Shown: piece by piece, positions 38,315-47,210 of the stretch
Numbering within the stretch: position 1 is the stretch's first letter
Layout: each line of letters starts with the position of its first letter
Assembly (NCBI GenBank): GCA_012103375.1
Contig: WLWX01000001.1
Coordinates: 1,912,501-1,976,500, forward strand
Length of the DNA: 64,000 nt
Source: Paracoccaceae bacterium
Lineage (GTDB): Bacteria; Pseudomonadota; Alphaproteobacteria; Rhodobacterales; Rhodobacteraceae
Direction: 5' to 3'
Position numbers and translations under genes: made by a program
Notes under the pieces: generated by a model
Database searches by the model: none
What the model was told of the DNA's origin: nothing
The model's input: the letters and a program-made list of their open reading frames with translations, nothing else

Positions 38315-39682
38315 ATGCAGATAGTTCATGGCGATCGGGCGCTGACCCCGGCGGGGTGGCAGCGGGACATCGAAGTGGTGATCGACGCAGCGGGGCGGAT
38401 CGCGTCAGTCGGGGCGCAGCGCGGAACGCCAACGCACCGGGTTCCGCTGCTTCTGCCTGCGCCCGTGAACCTGCACAGCCACGCATTCCAGCGCGCCATG
38501 GCCGGGCTGACCGAAGCACGCGGCCCTGACCCAAGTGACAGTTTCTGGAGCTGGCGGCGGCTGATGTACCGCTTCCTCGACCAGCTGACGCCCGACCATG
38601 CCGAGGCGATTGCCGCCCTCGTCTTCATGGAGATGCAGGAGGCCGGATACGCCGCGGTGGCCGAATTCCATTACCTCCACCACGATGTTGGCGGCGCGCC
38701 CTATGCGCAGCTTTCCGAGATTTCCCAGCGTATCGTCGCCGCTGCGGACCAGACAGGCATCGGGCTGACGCTGCTGCCGGTGTTCTATCAGTACGGCGGC
38801 TGTGATCTGCGTCCGTTGCAGGGTGGGCAGCGGCGCTTTGGCAATGATGCAGACCAATTCCTGCGCCTTTGGTCAGATGCCGCTGCGCTGATTGCCGCCC
38901 ACAGCGATGATGCGGCGATCGGTGTCGCCCCGCATTCGCTGCGCGCCGTTGATCCGGGTGGCCTTGGCGCGGTCCTGTCCGCGGTTCCCCAAGGCCCGAT
39001 CCACATGCATCTGGCCGAACAAGTGGCCGAGGTTGACGAGGTCCAATCCCACTTCGGCGGACGCCCGACAGAATGGCTGCTGGCCAATCAGCCGGTTGAT
39101 GCCCGCTGGTGCCTGATCCATTGCACCCAGATGACCGGCGCGGAAACCGCTGCGCTGGCCGCCACCGGGGCCGTCGCCGGGCTTTGCCCGCTGACGGAAT
39201 CCAACCTGGGCGACGGGATTTTTAACGGAACCGAGTATCTGGGCCAGGGCGGGACAATCGGCGTTGGGTCAGATTCCAACATCCACATTTCATTGTTCGA
39301 GGAACTGAAAACGCTGGAGTATTCCCAGCGTCTGCGCGACCGTTCGCGCGCGGCATTGGCGGTGCAGGATCGCTTCACCGGGCGGGTGCTGTTCGATGCG
39401 GCCGCGCGTGGGGGGGCGCAGGCAGGCGGGCGCGATTCCGGGCGGATCGAGGCTGGCGCCTGGGCGGATCTGGTGGCGCTTGAAGATGACAATCAATGGC
39501 TGTGCAACCGGGGCGGCGATGCCCTGCTCGACAGCCTGATATTCTCGGGCGGCGGACAGTCCTGCATCCGCGAGGTCTGGAGCGCCGGCCGCCATGTGGT
39601 CAGCGGCGGACGGCATCATCGCCGCGATGCCATCATCGACAATTTCAAACGCGCGATGCAGCAGTTGGAGACCAGTATTTGA
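38315..39682 (+). CDS. hutF: Formimidoylglutamate deiminase
   Basis: A 455-residue amidohydrolase that converts N-formiminoglutamate to N-formylglutamate and ammonia, the step specific to the five-step pathway. Metal-binding NLHSHAFQRAMAGL near residue 48, FHYLHHD, GVAPHSLRAV, MHLAEQVAEV and GVGSDSNIHIS are visible. ATG at 38315 (MQIVHGDRAL) matches family starts. An earlier in-frame ATG at 38249 would overlap the HutC palindrome and is unlikely. The next gene, hutC, starts inside its stop codon. Confidence 0.94.
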   Translation: MQIVHGDRALTPAGWQRDIEVVIDAAGRIASVGAQRGTPTHRVPLLLPAPVNLHSHAFQRAMAGLTEARGPDPSDSFWSWRRLMYRFLDQLTPDHAEAIAALVFMEMQEAGYAAVAEFHYLHHDVGGAPYAQLSEISQRIVAAADQTGIGLTLLPVFYQYGGCDLRPLQGGQRRFGNDADQFLRLWSDAAALIAAHSDDAAIGVAPHSLRAVDPGGLGAVLSAVPQGPIHMHLAEQVAEVDEVQSHFGGRPTEWLLANQPVDARWCLIHCTQMTGAETAALAATGAVAGLCPLTESNLGDGIFNGTEYLGQGGTIGVGSDSNIHISLFEELKTLEYSQRLRDRSRAALAVQDRFTGRVLFDAAARGGAQAGGRDSGRIEAGAWADLVALEDDNQWLCNRGGDALLDSLIFSGGGQSCIREVWSAGRHVVSGGRHHRRDAIIDNFKRAMQQLETSI

Positions 39683-40380
39683 CGCCCCCAACCCGCCTGT
39701 CATGGACTGATGTACGCGACGAAATTCGCCTGCGCATTCTGAACCGGACCTTCGCGCCCGGTGACAAGCTGCCTCGCGACAACGATTTGGCTGATGAATT
39801 TGGTTGCGCACGCACCACCGTGCATCGCGCCATGCAGGATCTGTCGCGAAATGGCCTGGTCGAGCGGAAGCGCAAAGGCGGCACCCATGTGCGCAGCGAT
39901 CCGGTCACGCGCGCAACCTTCGACATTCCAATCACCCGCCTTGAAGTTGAACAGCGCGGCAGCAAATACGGATACCAGCTGATCTCGCGCACCACCGCCA
40001 CAAGCCCGACATCGGTAACGAAGCGCTTCGGCATCCCGAAACCTGCGCGGATGCTGCACGTCAAAGCCCTGCATCTGGCGGATGAGCGACCGTATATCCT
40101 TGAAGACCGCTGGATTGATACGGCAACCACGCCCGAGATCCTGCATGTCGATCTGGCCCGCGACAGCGCCAATGAATGGCTGGTCCACAACAAACCTTAC
40201 AGCCGCGTCGAGGTGCAGTTTTCCGCAATGAATGCTGACAAGGACATTGCGGATCATTTGACGGTGAAAACCGGTGATGCCCTGCTGGTGATCGAACGCA
40301 CGACCTGGATCGGATCCAAGCCGATCACCACTGTCCTGTCCGTTACCGCGCCGGGGTATCAGGTTTCGGCACGCAACTGA
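39679..40380 (+). CDS. hutC: Histidine-utilisation repressor, GntR/HutC family
   Basis: A 233-residue regulator starting with TTG at 39679, which overlaps the hutF stop. The GntR winged helix (about residues 8-70) reads VRDEIRLRILNRTFAPGDKL then GCARTTVHRAMQDLSRNGL. The C-terminal UTRA ligand domain includes HVKALHLADERPYILEDRW and DALLVIERTTW. In characterised systems urocanate binds the UTRA domain and relieves repression. The palindrome at 38265-38278 is the presumed binding site. Confidence 0.92.
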   Translation: MTPPTRLSWTDVRDEIRLRILNRTFAPGDKLPRDNDLADEFGCARTTVHRAMQDLSRNGLVERKRKGGTHVRSDPVTRATFDIPITRLEVEQRGSKYGYQLISRTTATSPTSVTKRFGIPKPARMLHVKALHLADERPYILEDRWIDTATTPEILHVDLARDSANEWLVHNKPYSRVEVQFSAMNADKDIADHLTVKTGDALLVIERTTWIGSKPITTVLSVTAPGYQVSARN

Positions 40381-40464
40381 TGCGCGCCGGTGCGACCGAA
40401 ATTGGCGCGCTGCTGGTTGTCAGAACACGCAAAAGAAATACGCTCGACTGGGAAGGAAACGCTG

Positions 40465-41265
40465 ATGACGGATACGATCATGACGCTCACCGAAGATCTG
40501 GAACGCACTCAGGATGCCTATCGGCGCGACGGAGTGGTGCTGTTGCGGGACGTTCTGTCCCCCGAATGGCTGCAAAGGCTGCGCGGCGCCGTGGACGCCG
40601 AAGTGCAAAAGGGCGACCGCTATTTCGCTTACAAGAATATGCGCGAACGGCCCGGCACCTTTCAGGATTTCTGCCTGACCTCTGACATAGGTCAGCGCGT
40701 CGCCGAGGTTGCGGGCAGCCCCTGGACCGCGCTGATCTATGATCAGATTTTCGCGAAGGAACCGGGCACGAAAACGCAAACCGGGTGGCACACCGATCAA
40801 CCCTATTGGCCGGTGCAGGGGCCGATCATGACGATGTGGATCGCGCTTGATCCGGTGGATCCGGACAATGGCGCGCTGGAATTCGTCCGAGGCTCCCATG
40901 CATGGGGCGCGAAATATCGGCCCTTCAAAACAGACCAACTCGGCGCGTTTTCGCATTACCTTGAACAGGGGAATCCTGACTACATAGACATGCCGGATTT
41001 TGAGGCGGATCGCGCCGACTATGACATATTTCACTTCGAAAATATGGCGCCGGGCGATGCGCTTGCGTTCGACGGGATGTCGGTACATTCGGCGATGGGC
41101 AACCGCACCTCAACACGGCGGCGGCGGGGGTATGCGATCCGGTTTGCCGTCGATGGCGCGACCTATGACCCCAGGGATGAGGTCACGGAATGGCTGCATG
41201 ACGACACGTTGGAAAAAGGCGCGCCCTTTCGCGGCGGCCGCTTTCCGGTCATCTATGAAATCTAA
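40465..41265 (+). CDS. Phytanoyl-CoA dioxygenase (PhyH)-family oxygenase
   Basis: A 266-residue Fe(II)/2-oxoglutarate-dependent oxygenase. The iron triad is His109 and Asp111 (GWHTDQPYWP) and distal His208 (SVHSAMGNRTS); an arginine a few residues later (RRGYAIRF) would bind 2-oxoglutarate. PhyH relatives hydroxylate small molecules such as ectoine, proline derivatives or halogenated substrates. A GGAAGGA site lies 8 bases before the start. It follows hutC by 84 bases but belongs functionally to the oxygenase group downstream. Its stop overlaps the P450 stop tail to tail by 4 bases. Substrate unknown. Confidence 0.88.
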   Translation: MTDTIMTLTEDLERTQDAYRRDGVVLLRDVLSPEWLQRLRGAVDAEVQKGDRYFAYKNMRERPGTFQDFCLTSDIGQRVAEVAGSPWTALIYDQIFAKEPGTKTQTGWHTDQPYWPVQGPIMTMWIALDPVDPDNGALEFVRGSHAWGAKYRPFKTDQLGAFSHYLEQGNPDYIDMPDFEADRADYDIFHFENMAPGDALAFDGMSVHSAMGNRTSTRRRRGYAIRFAVDGATYDPRDEVTEWLHDDTLEKGAPFRGGRFPVIYEI

Positions 41266-42467
41266 GGCGACAATCGGGCCGTCAGTCGTGTGACCAGACT
41301 GAACATTGGTGAATGCGCAATATGCGCCTCGTCCACCTTCAACGCAGGGTGGCGGGCCGACAGCAGGCGGATCACCTCTTCAACCTCGGCGGTGACGGCG
41401 AAACGGCCGATGCAGGAAAATACGCCGCCGCCGAAGTTCATATGCGGTGGTTCGTCGGTGCGGTCGATATCAAAGTCGGCCGGGGCCGCATAGTAGCGTT
41501 CATCCCAATGGGTCGCGCCGATGTTGGCGAATACCGGGGTGCCAACGGGCAGCGTCACGCCCGCAATCTGGTGTTCTTCCAGCACCTCGCGCGAGGTTGA
41601 GATTGTGCGCGGATGAAACCGCATCACCTCACGCACCGCTTGGGGCACCAGTGCCGGATCGTCGTGCAGCCGGGCCCAGACCTTGGGTCGCGAGGCCAGC
41701 TCGATAATCGCCAATGCAATCTGATGAGAGCTGTTGTCGGTATTCGCCTCGGCCAGTTTGATAACCCAATTGCGCAGGTCATCGCTGTCCAGCTGACCGT
41801 CCTGTTCAGCGCGGATCATGTCTGACAACAGGTCATCGCCAAGGTTTTCGCGCCGCGCCGCAATATGCCGGTCGGCATAGTCGATCAGCGCTTCGAAGGC
41901 GGCGATGATTTCGGGGGTGTGGTCGGGATTGCGGGTATGGACCTGCTGGACGCTGTGGGACGTGCGCGCGACGAAGTCTGCGTCTTCAAACGGCGCGCCA
42001 ATCCAATAACAAAAGATCGCCGAAGGGATCGGATCGCATAGCGCCGTAATCAGATCGACAGGTTGATCGGTCGGCACCGCATCGACCACCCGGCGGACTG
42101 TGGCGACAATATCGGCGCGAAAGGCCTCAATACCGCCCTCGCTCATCAGCCTTGTCATCGGGCGGCGCAGATCCCGGCGCCGGTCGCCGCGATTGAAGAA
42201 CGAGATAGAGTTACGCTTGTACTCCAGCGGTCGCCCCTCGGGCAGGCCAAGCACGCCCATCAGTTTCGGGTGGCCGGTGCCAAGGCGGCGATCCAGGATC
42301 GCCCTTCGGCACAGATCATAATCCAGAATCTCAACCCCGCGCCGGGATCGCGCAATCTTCCAGCGCTGCGCCCAGCCTGCCAGGGTTTGAAATGGCCGCG
42401 CTGTGTAGTCTGCCGACGCGAAGTCCAGTTCGGGAAGGTCCAGCAGTTCAGCGTTTAGCGCGGTCAT
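41262..42467 (-). CDS. Cytochrome P450
   Basis: A 401-residue soluble bacterial P450. The heme-ligand loop is MNFGGGVFSCIGRFAV with Cys352; the K-helix ExxR is Glu280 to Arg283 (EVMRFHPR). The I helix (about residues 238-250) reads LAEANTDNSSHQI, so the usual acid-threonine pair (D/E-T) is replaced by Asn-Ser-Ser, hinting at unusual oxygen activation or substrate-assisted chemistry. It is 23 bases downstream of the Rieske oxygenase gene and probably co-transcribed with it. No dedicated ferredoxin reductase is seen nearby. Confidence 0.92.
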   Translation of the reverse strand: MTALNAELLDLPELDFASADYTARPFQTLAGWAQRWKIARSRRGVEILDYDLCRRAILDRRLGTGHPKLMGVLGLPEGRPLEYKRNSISFFNRGDRRRDLRRPMTRLMSEGGIEAFRADIVATVRRVVDAVPTDQPVDLITALCDPIPSAIFCYWIGAPFEDADFVARTSHSVQQVHTRNPDHTPEIIAAFEALIDYADRHIAARRENLGDDLLSDMIRAEQDGQLDSDDLRNWVIKLAEANTDNSSHQIALAIIELASRPKVWARLHDDPALVPQAVREVMRFHPRTISTSREVLEEHQIAGVTLPVGTPVFANIGATHWDERYYAAPADFDIDRTDEPPHMNFGGGVFSCIGRFAVTAEVEEVIRLLSARHPALKVDEAHIAHSPMFSLVTRLTARLSP

Positions 42468-42490
42468 ATGTCAGGCGTGCCGCCTCTGGC

Positions 42491-43513
42491 TTAAGTCTGT
42501 TCGGCCTTGATAGCACGATCCAGCATCACGCGGAACGTCTTTGCCCCCGCATCCAGCCCCAGATCAATATTCGGCGTGCGCGCGTGCTTCATGCCCTCAT
42601 GCACCTTGACCAGAATGTCGCGATCTTCTTCGAACGCAAGGCGCGCGCCGTCGTTCATGAAATTCGAGACCTCGGCGTCATTCGGGCGGCCATTGCGATG
42701 CTGGAACCAGAAATAACGCGACCGATCCTCATCAATCGGGGTCATGAAGTTATAGCTGATGTTGATGAAGGTCTGTTCGACCGGGGTGCTGTCATACCCG
42801 CCCGTGCCGACGGGCGTGTAGATCGATTTGTTCAGACCAATCGCAGGCAGGCACATCTCGTAATGCTGAAGGCGGTCGCAGTCGCCTTCGAACTCGACCA
42901 GTTTGGCGTAATAGGGCGATGGCGGCTTGTTTGATATCCAGCGCGACACGATCACGCCCCGGTCGGTTTTTTCCAGGTTCAGTTCTTCATCATCGGTGCC
43001 GGCACCCGCGAAAGAGGTGACATGAACCCAGGCCACATGTGACGGATCCAGAAGGTTGTCGCAGATCCACAGATAGTTGCAGTCGATATCCATCACCCCG
43101 CCATCGGTCAGACCCCAGGCCGGATTGTCGAAGTTTTCCACAGGGAAGATCTTGTCAGGATCAGCCAGCGCCGGGTCGCCCATCCAGATCCACAACAAGC
43201 GGTATCGGTCGACCACGGGATAGGATCTGACAACGGCGCGGCGCGGGATCGCGTCGGCCTGCGTAGGTGCGGCCACACAAGCGCCGGTGCAATCGAACGT
43301 CAGCCCGTGATAGCCGCATTCGACGTGATCGCCCTTCAGGTTGCCATCCGACAGGGGCAGCTTGCGATGCGGACAGGCGTTTTCCAGCGCAACAGGCGTG
43401 CCGTCTTCCTGACGATACAGCACGATGTTTTCATTCAGAAATGTCTCGGCCGTCAGCGCCCGGCCGATGTCTTTGCTCCAGGCTGCGACATACCAGCAGT
43501 TCTTCAGAAACAT
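42491..43513 (-). CDS. Rieske non-heme iron oxygenase, VanA-like
   Basis: A 340-residue oxygenase of the vanillate O-demethylase type. The Rieske centre is Cys47/His49 (CPHR) and Cys66/His69 (CGYHG). The mononuclear iron site begins with NLLDPSHVAWVH. Members demethylate methoxy or N-methyl groups or oxygenate small substrates. No VanB-like reductase is adjacent, so electrons must come from elsewhere, possibly the MocE-like ferredoxin at 46857. The ATTAG-N5-CTAAT box 101 bases upstream matches that in front of the neighbouring LysR gene, implying control by it. Confidence 0.87.
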   Translation of the reverse strand: MFLKNCWYVAAWSKDIGRALTAETFLNENIVLYRQEDGTPVALENACPHRKLPLSDGNLKGDHVECGYHGLTFDCTGACVAAPTQADAIPRRAVVRSYPVVDRYRLLWIWMGDPALADPDKIFPVENFDNPAWGLTDGGVMDIDCNYLWICDNLLDPSHVAWVHVTSFAGAGTDDEELNLEKTDRGVIVSRWISNKPPSPYYAKLVEFEGDCDRLQHYEMCLPAIGLNKSIYTPVGTGGYDSTPVEQTFINISYNFMTPIDEDRSRYFWFQHRNGRPNDAEVSNFMNDGARLAFEEDRDILVKVHEGMKHARTPNIDLGLDAGAKTFRVMLDRAIKAEQT

Positions 43514-43613
43514 CTTTTCGCACTCCGTCTGGTCAGGTTTGTCTGGTCAGGTTTCCGGGCCAGTATGCGCCAGTCCCATGCGCGCGCACCATCCGGGATT
43601 TGTAATAACTCGC

Positions 43614-43628
43614 ATTAGAGGGGCTAAT
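43614..43628. promoter_or_regulatory. LysR-type box upstream of the Rieske-P450 operon
   Basis: ATTAG-AGGGG-CTAAT is a perfect inverted repeat with the T-N11-A layout of LysR-regulator sites. It overlaps the end of the LysR gene and stands 101 bases upstream of the Rieske oxygenase start. The same ATTAG-N5-CTAAT arrangement recurs at 44554-44568. Confidence 0.65.
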
Positions 43629-44553
43629 CACCCGGCGGCCCCCAGGGTGGGATTTGTGGCTGTCCGTCGACTTCCGATTTGATCCAGTCCAGAAAGACCG
43701 AGACCTTCTGACCGCCGCGACCCGTGGCCGGGCGCGCCAGCCAATAACTGTAGAGCGATTTCGTCACCTGCGGAAAGGGCCGCACCAGCCGCCCGTCGCA
43801 CAGCGCATCAATCACCAGCGGTTCGCGCCCCATCGCCACCCCAACACCCTCAATCGCGGCCTGAACCACCATGTTGGATTGGCCAAACCGCCGCGTGCGC
43901 TGCGGCTTTGGCAACGTGATTTTCTGATCGCGGGCCCAGAATTCCCACGTCGGGCTGGCGGCACCCTGGGGCAGATTCTCATCCTCAAGGAAGGTATGTC
44001 TGGCCAGATCCTCGATGGTCCTGAGCTGCGGCAGAAGGGATGGCGCACAGACCGGAAACAGGCTTTCGCCCATCAATAATTCGGCGGAATTCCCCGGATA
44101 GTCACCCCGGCCATACCGGATCGCCACATCGGCATCGGTGCCCGACGCCGGCTGTGTGCCGGTATCCGTGGCGATGGAAATGGACAGTTCGGGATGCGCA
44201 AGATCAAAGCGTAAAAGCCGTGGAAACAACCAGTTAAAGGCAAAGCCCGGCAGGCAGGATACCATGATCGTCCGGTCAGAACGCTGGCGGTCGCGCAATT
44301 GGCCGCAGACGTCCGAAATTCGCCCCAACCCTTCCGATATTGCCTGCGCAAGCTGCGCACCTTCGCGGGTTGGGCGTGACTGGCGTGCCCCGCGCACAAG
44401 CAGATCCTGACCCAGCCATTCCTCTAGCGTCTTGACGTGCTGACTGACCGCGCTTTGGCTGACGCCCAGTTCGCTGGCGGCGGCCGAAAAACCGGAATGG
44501 CGCACAACGGCTTCGAACGCGCGCAGGGCCGAGTAGGGCAGGTTGAGCAACAT
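43624..44553 (-). CDS. LysR-family transcriptional regulator (GcvA-like)
   Basis: A 309-residue LTTR. The N-terminal helix-turn-helix reads YSALRAFEAVVRHSGFSAAA then ELGVSQSAVSQHVKTLEEWLG. The rest is the periplasmic-binding-like effector domain, ending PRFPQ-like RPFPQVTKSLYSYWLARP. The ATG at 44553 was chosen; an upstream in-frame start at 44589 would overlap the operator. It is divergent from the M29/NicX-like gene at 44651 and reads towards the Rieske-P450 operon. Both its own upstream region and the Rieske promoter carry ATTAG-N5-CTAAT boxes. Confidence 0.92.
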   Translation of the reverse strand: MLLNLPYSALRAFEAVVRHSGFSAAASELGVSQSAVSQHVKTLEEWLGQDLLVRGARQSRPTREGAQLAQAISEGLGRISDVCGQLRDRQRSDRTIMVSCLPGFAFNWLFPRLLRFDLAHPELSISIATDTGTQPASGTDADVAIRYGRGDYPGNSAELLMGESLFPVCAPSLLPQLRTIEDLARHTFLEDENLPQGAASPTWEFWARDQKITLPKPQRTRRFGQSNMVVQAAIEGVGVAMGREPLVIDALCDGRLVRPFPQVTKSLYSYWLARPATGRGGQKVSVFLDWIKSEVDGQPQIPPWGPPGD

Positions 44554-44568
44554 ATTAGCCACTCTAAT
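44554..44568. promoter_or_regulatory. LysR-type box at the LysR start
   Basis: ATTAG-CCACT-CTAAT directly abuts the start codon of the LysR gene, in the 97-base region shared with the divergent M29/NicX-like gene. It fits autorepression together with activation of the divergent gene. Confidence 0.65.
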
Positions 44569-44650
44569 GACTGCCATTAACACTTTCAAATGCCAGATTG
44601 CGGCGCATTGCAGTAATTTCGCTCAGGTTTGCGGGGGGACACATGCGGCA

Positions 44651-45736
44651 ATGACGGACATGACGCCCGAGCGCGGCGCGCGCAATCTGCTTGAAAACTG
44701 TGCCGGGGCGCAACGCGGTGACCGGTTACTGATCGCTTATGAACCGCCCGAGTTCGGCTATTTCGACGCCTCTGCCGCGCAGGTTGTCGTCCAGGCCGCG
44801 CAATCCATGGGGTTGCAGGTTGATGCGGTCGATGTCGGCTTCAACGCCGCCAACCCGCATCTGCCGCCAGACCTGTTGTCGCGGTTCGAAGCGGCGGACA
44901 TCATCCTGTTCCTGGCCCGACTGGGCGATCAGCTGCGATTTTCCGAGATGCCGCAGGGCAAGAAGATCATCGTCAGTTTTGCTGTCAATCAAGAGCTTTT
45001 TGGCTCAGGTTTCGCCAACGGGCATCACGCGGCCTTCATGCAGATCAAGGACGACGTCAACGCGGTGCTTGCCGGCGCGCGTGACGTTCGGATCACCTGC
45101 CCGCTGGGGACCGACGTGCGTGGACGGCCCGAAATGAACCTGAGGGCTGGGGGCGATACCTCGATCCTGCGCTTTCCGATGTCGATTTTCACCCCGGTGC
45201 CGGGACACAGTTTTTCCGGGCGCGTGGCGCTGACATTCCTGACCGGCACCGGATCGAAATATTACGACAACTATAACATCGAATTCGATCAGACTGTGTT
45301 TGCGGTGATGGAAAACGGCCAATTGCAGGGGTTCGAAGGAACCCCCTCAGACACGGCCCGCGCCGAGGCGCAGTATGACCGCGTCGCGTCAATGTTCTCC
45401 ATCGACCGGAACTTTGTGCACTCCTGGCATGCGGGCATTCACCCCGGCTGCGGGTATCATTGGGACATGCGTGAGAATTACGAACGCTGGGGCGGGTCGG
45501 CCTTTGGCAACCCGCGCATCCTGCATTTCCACACTTGCGGCGCCTATGCACCGGGTGAGATCAGTTGGAATGTGTTTGATCCCAGTATTCAGATTGACGG
45601 TACGGTTTTTTGGGAGGACGGAAAATTTCATGCCAACCGCCTTCCGAACGGGCCTGACATCCTTGCCCAATACCCTTGCGCGGCAGCGCTGTTTGAACAT
45701 CCCGACCACAATATCGGTCTGCGCCTGGCCAGTTGA
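44651..45736 (+). CDS. M29-aminopeptidase/NicX-fold protein
   Basis: A 361-residue protein whose C-terminal half resembles the fold shared by M29 (AmpS/aminopeptidase T) metallopeptidases and NicX, the 2,5-dihydroxypyridine dioxygenase. Visible cues are FDQTVFAVMENGQLQGFEG, the metal-site-like NFVHSWHAGIHPGCGYHWD, ILHFHTCGAYAPG and a terminal IQIDGTVFWEDGKF strand. Histidine-rich segments could hold iron or another divalent metal. Surrounded by oxygenases and a divergent LysR gene, a ring-cleaving or amide-hydrolysing role is possible. The assignment is to fold only; function is open. Confidence 0.6.
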   Translation: MTDMTPERGARNLLENCAGAQRGDRLLIAYEPPEFGYFDASAAQVVVQAAQSMGLQVDAVDVGFNAANPHLPPDLLSRFEAADIILFLARLGDQLRFSEMPQGKKIIVSFAVNQELFGSGFANGHHAAFMQIKDDVNAVLAGARDVRITCPLGTDVRGRPEMNLRAGGDTSILRFPMSIFTPVPGHSFSGRVALTFLTGTGSKYYDNYNIEFDQTVFAVMENGQLQGFEGTPSDTARAEAQYDRVASMFSIDRNFVHSWHAGIHPGCGYHWDMRENYERWGGSAFGNPRILHFHTCGAYAPGEISWNVFDPSIQIDGTVFWEDGKFHANRLPNGPDILAQYPCAAALFEHPDHNIGLRLAS

Positions 45737-45901
45737 GGTCTGCGACCAATCGCTCGCTTGATCGAATCGCGGTGTGTTGATTAAATATTCGCCAATGGGG
45801 CCGGGGCGACCGGATCCCATGGTGCGGAGCACTCCCGTCTCCGGCGCTGGCAGAACAGGATCGTATGTAGACCTGCGCCAGCAGAATATTCGGACCTTCC
45901 C

Positions 45902-46852
45902 ATGACAGACGCTATCGTCACGCCGCTGACCCAGGCCTTGGCCGAAGGCAAGCTCAGCCGCGCAGAGTTGAAATCCTTCATGCAACGCTCGGACGCGCCC
46001 GCCTTTCGCAGGCTGGCCATCTGGGTGCTGGTACTGGTAGCAACCACCACGCTGATCACCCTGGCCTGGAACAGCTGGCTGATCTGGCCGGCCATGTTTG
46101 TTCACGGCGTGGTACTGGTGCACCATTTTTCGCTTCAGCATGAGTGCGTGCATCATACGGTATTCCGCACCCGCTGGCTGAACGATCTGGTCGGCCAGCT
46201 CTGCGGGTTGATCATCATCCTGCCGCACCGTTTTTTCCGATATGAGCACTGCGATCACCACACCTATACCCAGACCTCCGGTGACGACCCCGAGCTGATT
46301 TCCCTGCCGCAAAGCCTTGGCGCATATCTGTGGTATCTGACCGCCATCCCCTATTGGCGCGGCAAATTCACCGAGGTTTTTCGCCACGCATCCGGCAACC
46401 TGAACGCGGTCGAGAAGCGCTTCATCCCCAAGGTCGAACATGCAGCGGTATTCCGCGATGCCCGCATGATGCTGAGTGTCTATGGCGTGCTGCTTCTGGG
46501 CAGCATCCTGACCGGCTGGTCGGGTTTGATCTGGTATTGGATCGTGCCGCTGATCCTGGGCGAACCCGTCATGCGTTTTATCCGCATGACCGAACATGTC
46601 GGACGACCGACGGTGTCGCAGATGTCCGAGAATACGCGCACCAACCTCGTCTCGGCCCCGTGGCGATTTCTGTGCTGGAACATGAACTTTCACGCCGAAC
46701 ACCACTATGTCGCCTCGGTGCCGTATCATGCGTTGCCGCGCCTGCACGAAAAGCTGAAGGACCACATTTTCGTGGAACCCGGCGGTTATCTGGCGGCCCA
46801 CCGCGACATCCTGCGCCAGATCCTGCGCCGCCCCGATAACTCCGGGGCGTGA
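45902..46852 (+). CDS. MocD-like membrane fatty-acid-desaturase-family oxygenase
   Basis: A 316-residue membrane di-iron enzyme. Three histidine boxes are present: His80/84/85 (HECVHH), His116/119/120 (HCDHH) and His264/267/268 (HAEHH), with four hydrophobic segments between them. Paired with the adjacent small Rieske ferredoxin it matches MocD/MocE of rhizopine catabolism, where the pair is needed to demethylate 3-O-methyl-scyllo-inosamine. General family activity is hydroxylation or O/N-demethylation of a polar substrate at the membrane. MocF, the reductase partner, is not in the window. No strong ribosome site is seen. Confidence 0.8.
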   Translation: MTDAIVTPLTQALAEGKLSRAELKSFMQRSDAPAFRRLAIWVLVLVATTTLITLAWNSWLIWPAMFVHGVVLVHHFSLQHECVHHTVFRTRWLNDLVGQLCGLIIILPHRFFRYEHCDHHTYTQTSGDDPELISLPQSLGAYLWYLTAIPYWRGKFTEVFRHASGNLNAVEKRFIPKVEHAAVFRDARMMLSVYGVLLLGSILTGWSGLIWYWIVPLILGEPVMRFIRMTEHVGRPTVSQMSENTRTNLVSAPWRFLCWNMNFHAEHHYVASVPYHALPRLHEKLKDHIFVEPGGYLAAHRDILRQILRRPDNSGA

Positions 46853-46856
46853 ACCG

Positions 46857-47174
46857 ATGGCGGCAGAAAAACCGTGGCGCGATGTGATTGACGTCGACGC
46901 GCTGGAAAAGAACTGGGTCACGCGGGTTGATGTCGGGCCGCGCAGTCTGGCGATCTATGACACGCCCAGCGGCATCTACGCCTCGCTGGCGCTGTGCAAT
47001 CACGGCGGTGCCGATCTGTGTGACGGCTACTTCGACGGTCACGTCATCGAATGCCCGCTGCATCAGGGGGCGTTCGACGTGCGCGATGGCAAACCCGTCT
47101 CGGCCCCGGCCACGCGCAACATGCGCGTTTTCCAGGCACGGGTCCACAACGGCAAGGTGCAACTACGGCTGTGA
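46857..47174 (+). CDS. MocE-like Rieske [2Fe-2S] ferredoxin
   Basis: A 105-residue Rieske protein with Cys47/His49 (CNHGG) and Cys66/His69 (CPLHQGAF), spaced as in biphenyl-dioxygenase-type ferredoxins and MocE. It begins 4 bases after the MocD-like stop codon and would pass electrons to that enzyme. It may also serve the nearby VanA-like oxygenase or P450, which lack visible electron carriers. Confidence 0.85.
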   Translation: MAAEKPWRDVIDVDALEKNWVTRVDVGPRSLAIYDTPSGIYASLALCNHGGADLCDGYFDGHVIECPLHQGAFDVRDGKPVSAPATRNMRVFQARVHNGKVQLRL

Positions 47175-47210
47175 GGGGCCGCGCCTGCGGATCGCCCCCC
47201 CCAATCAGTC

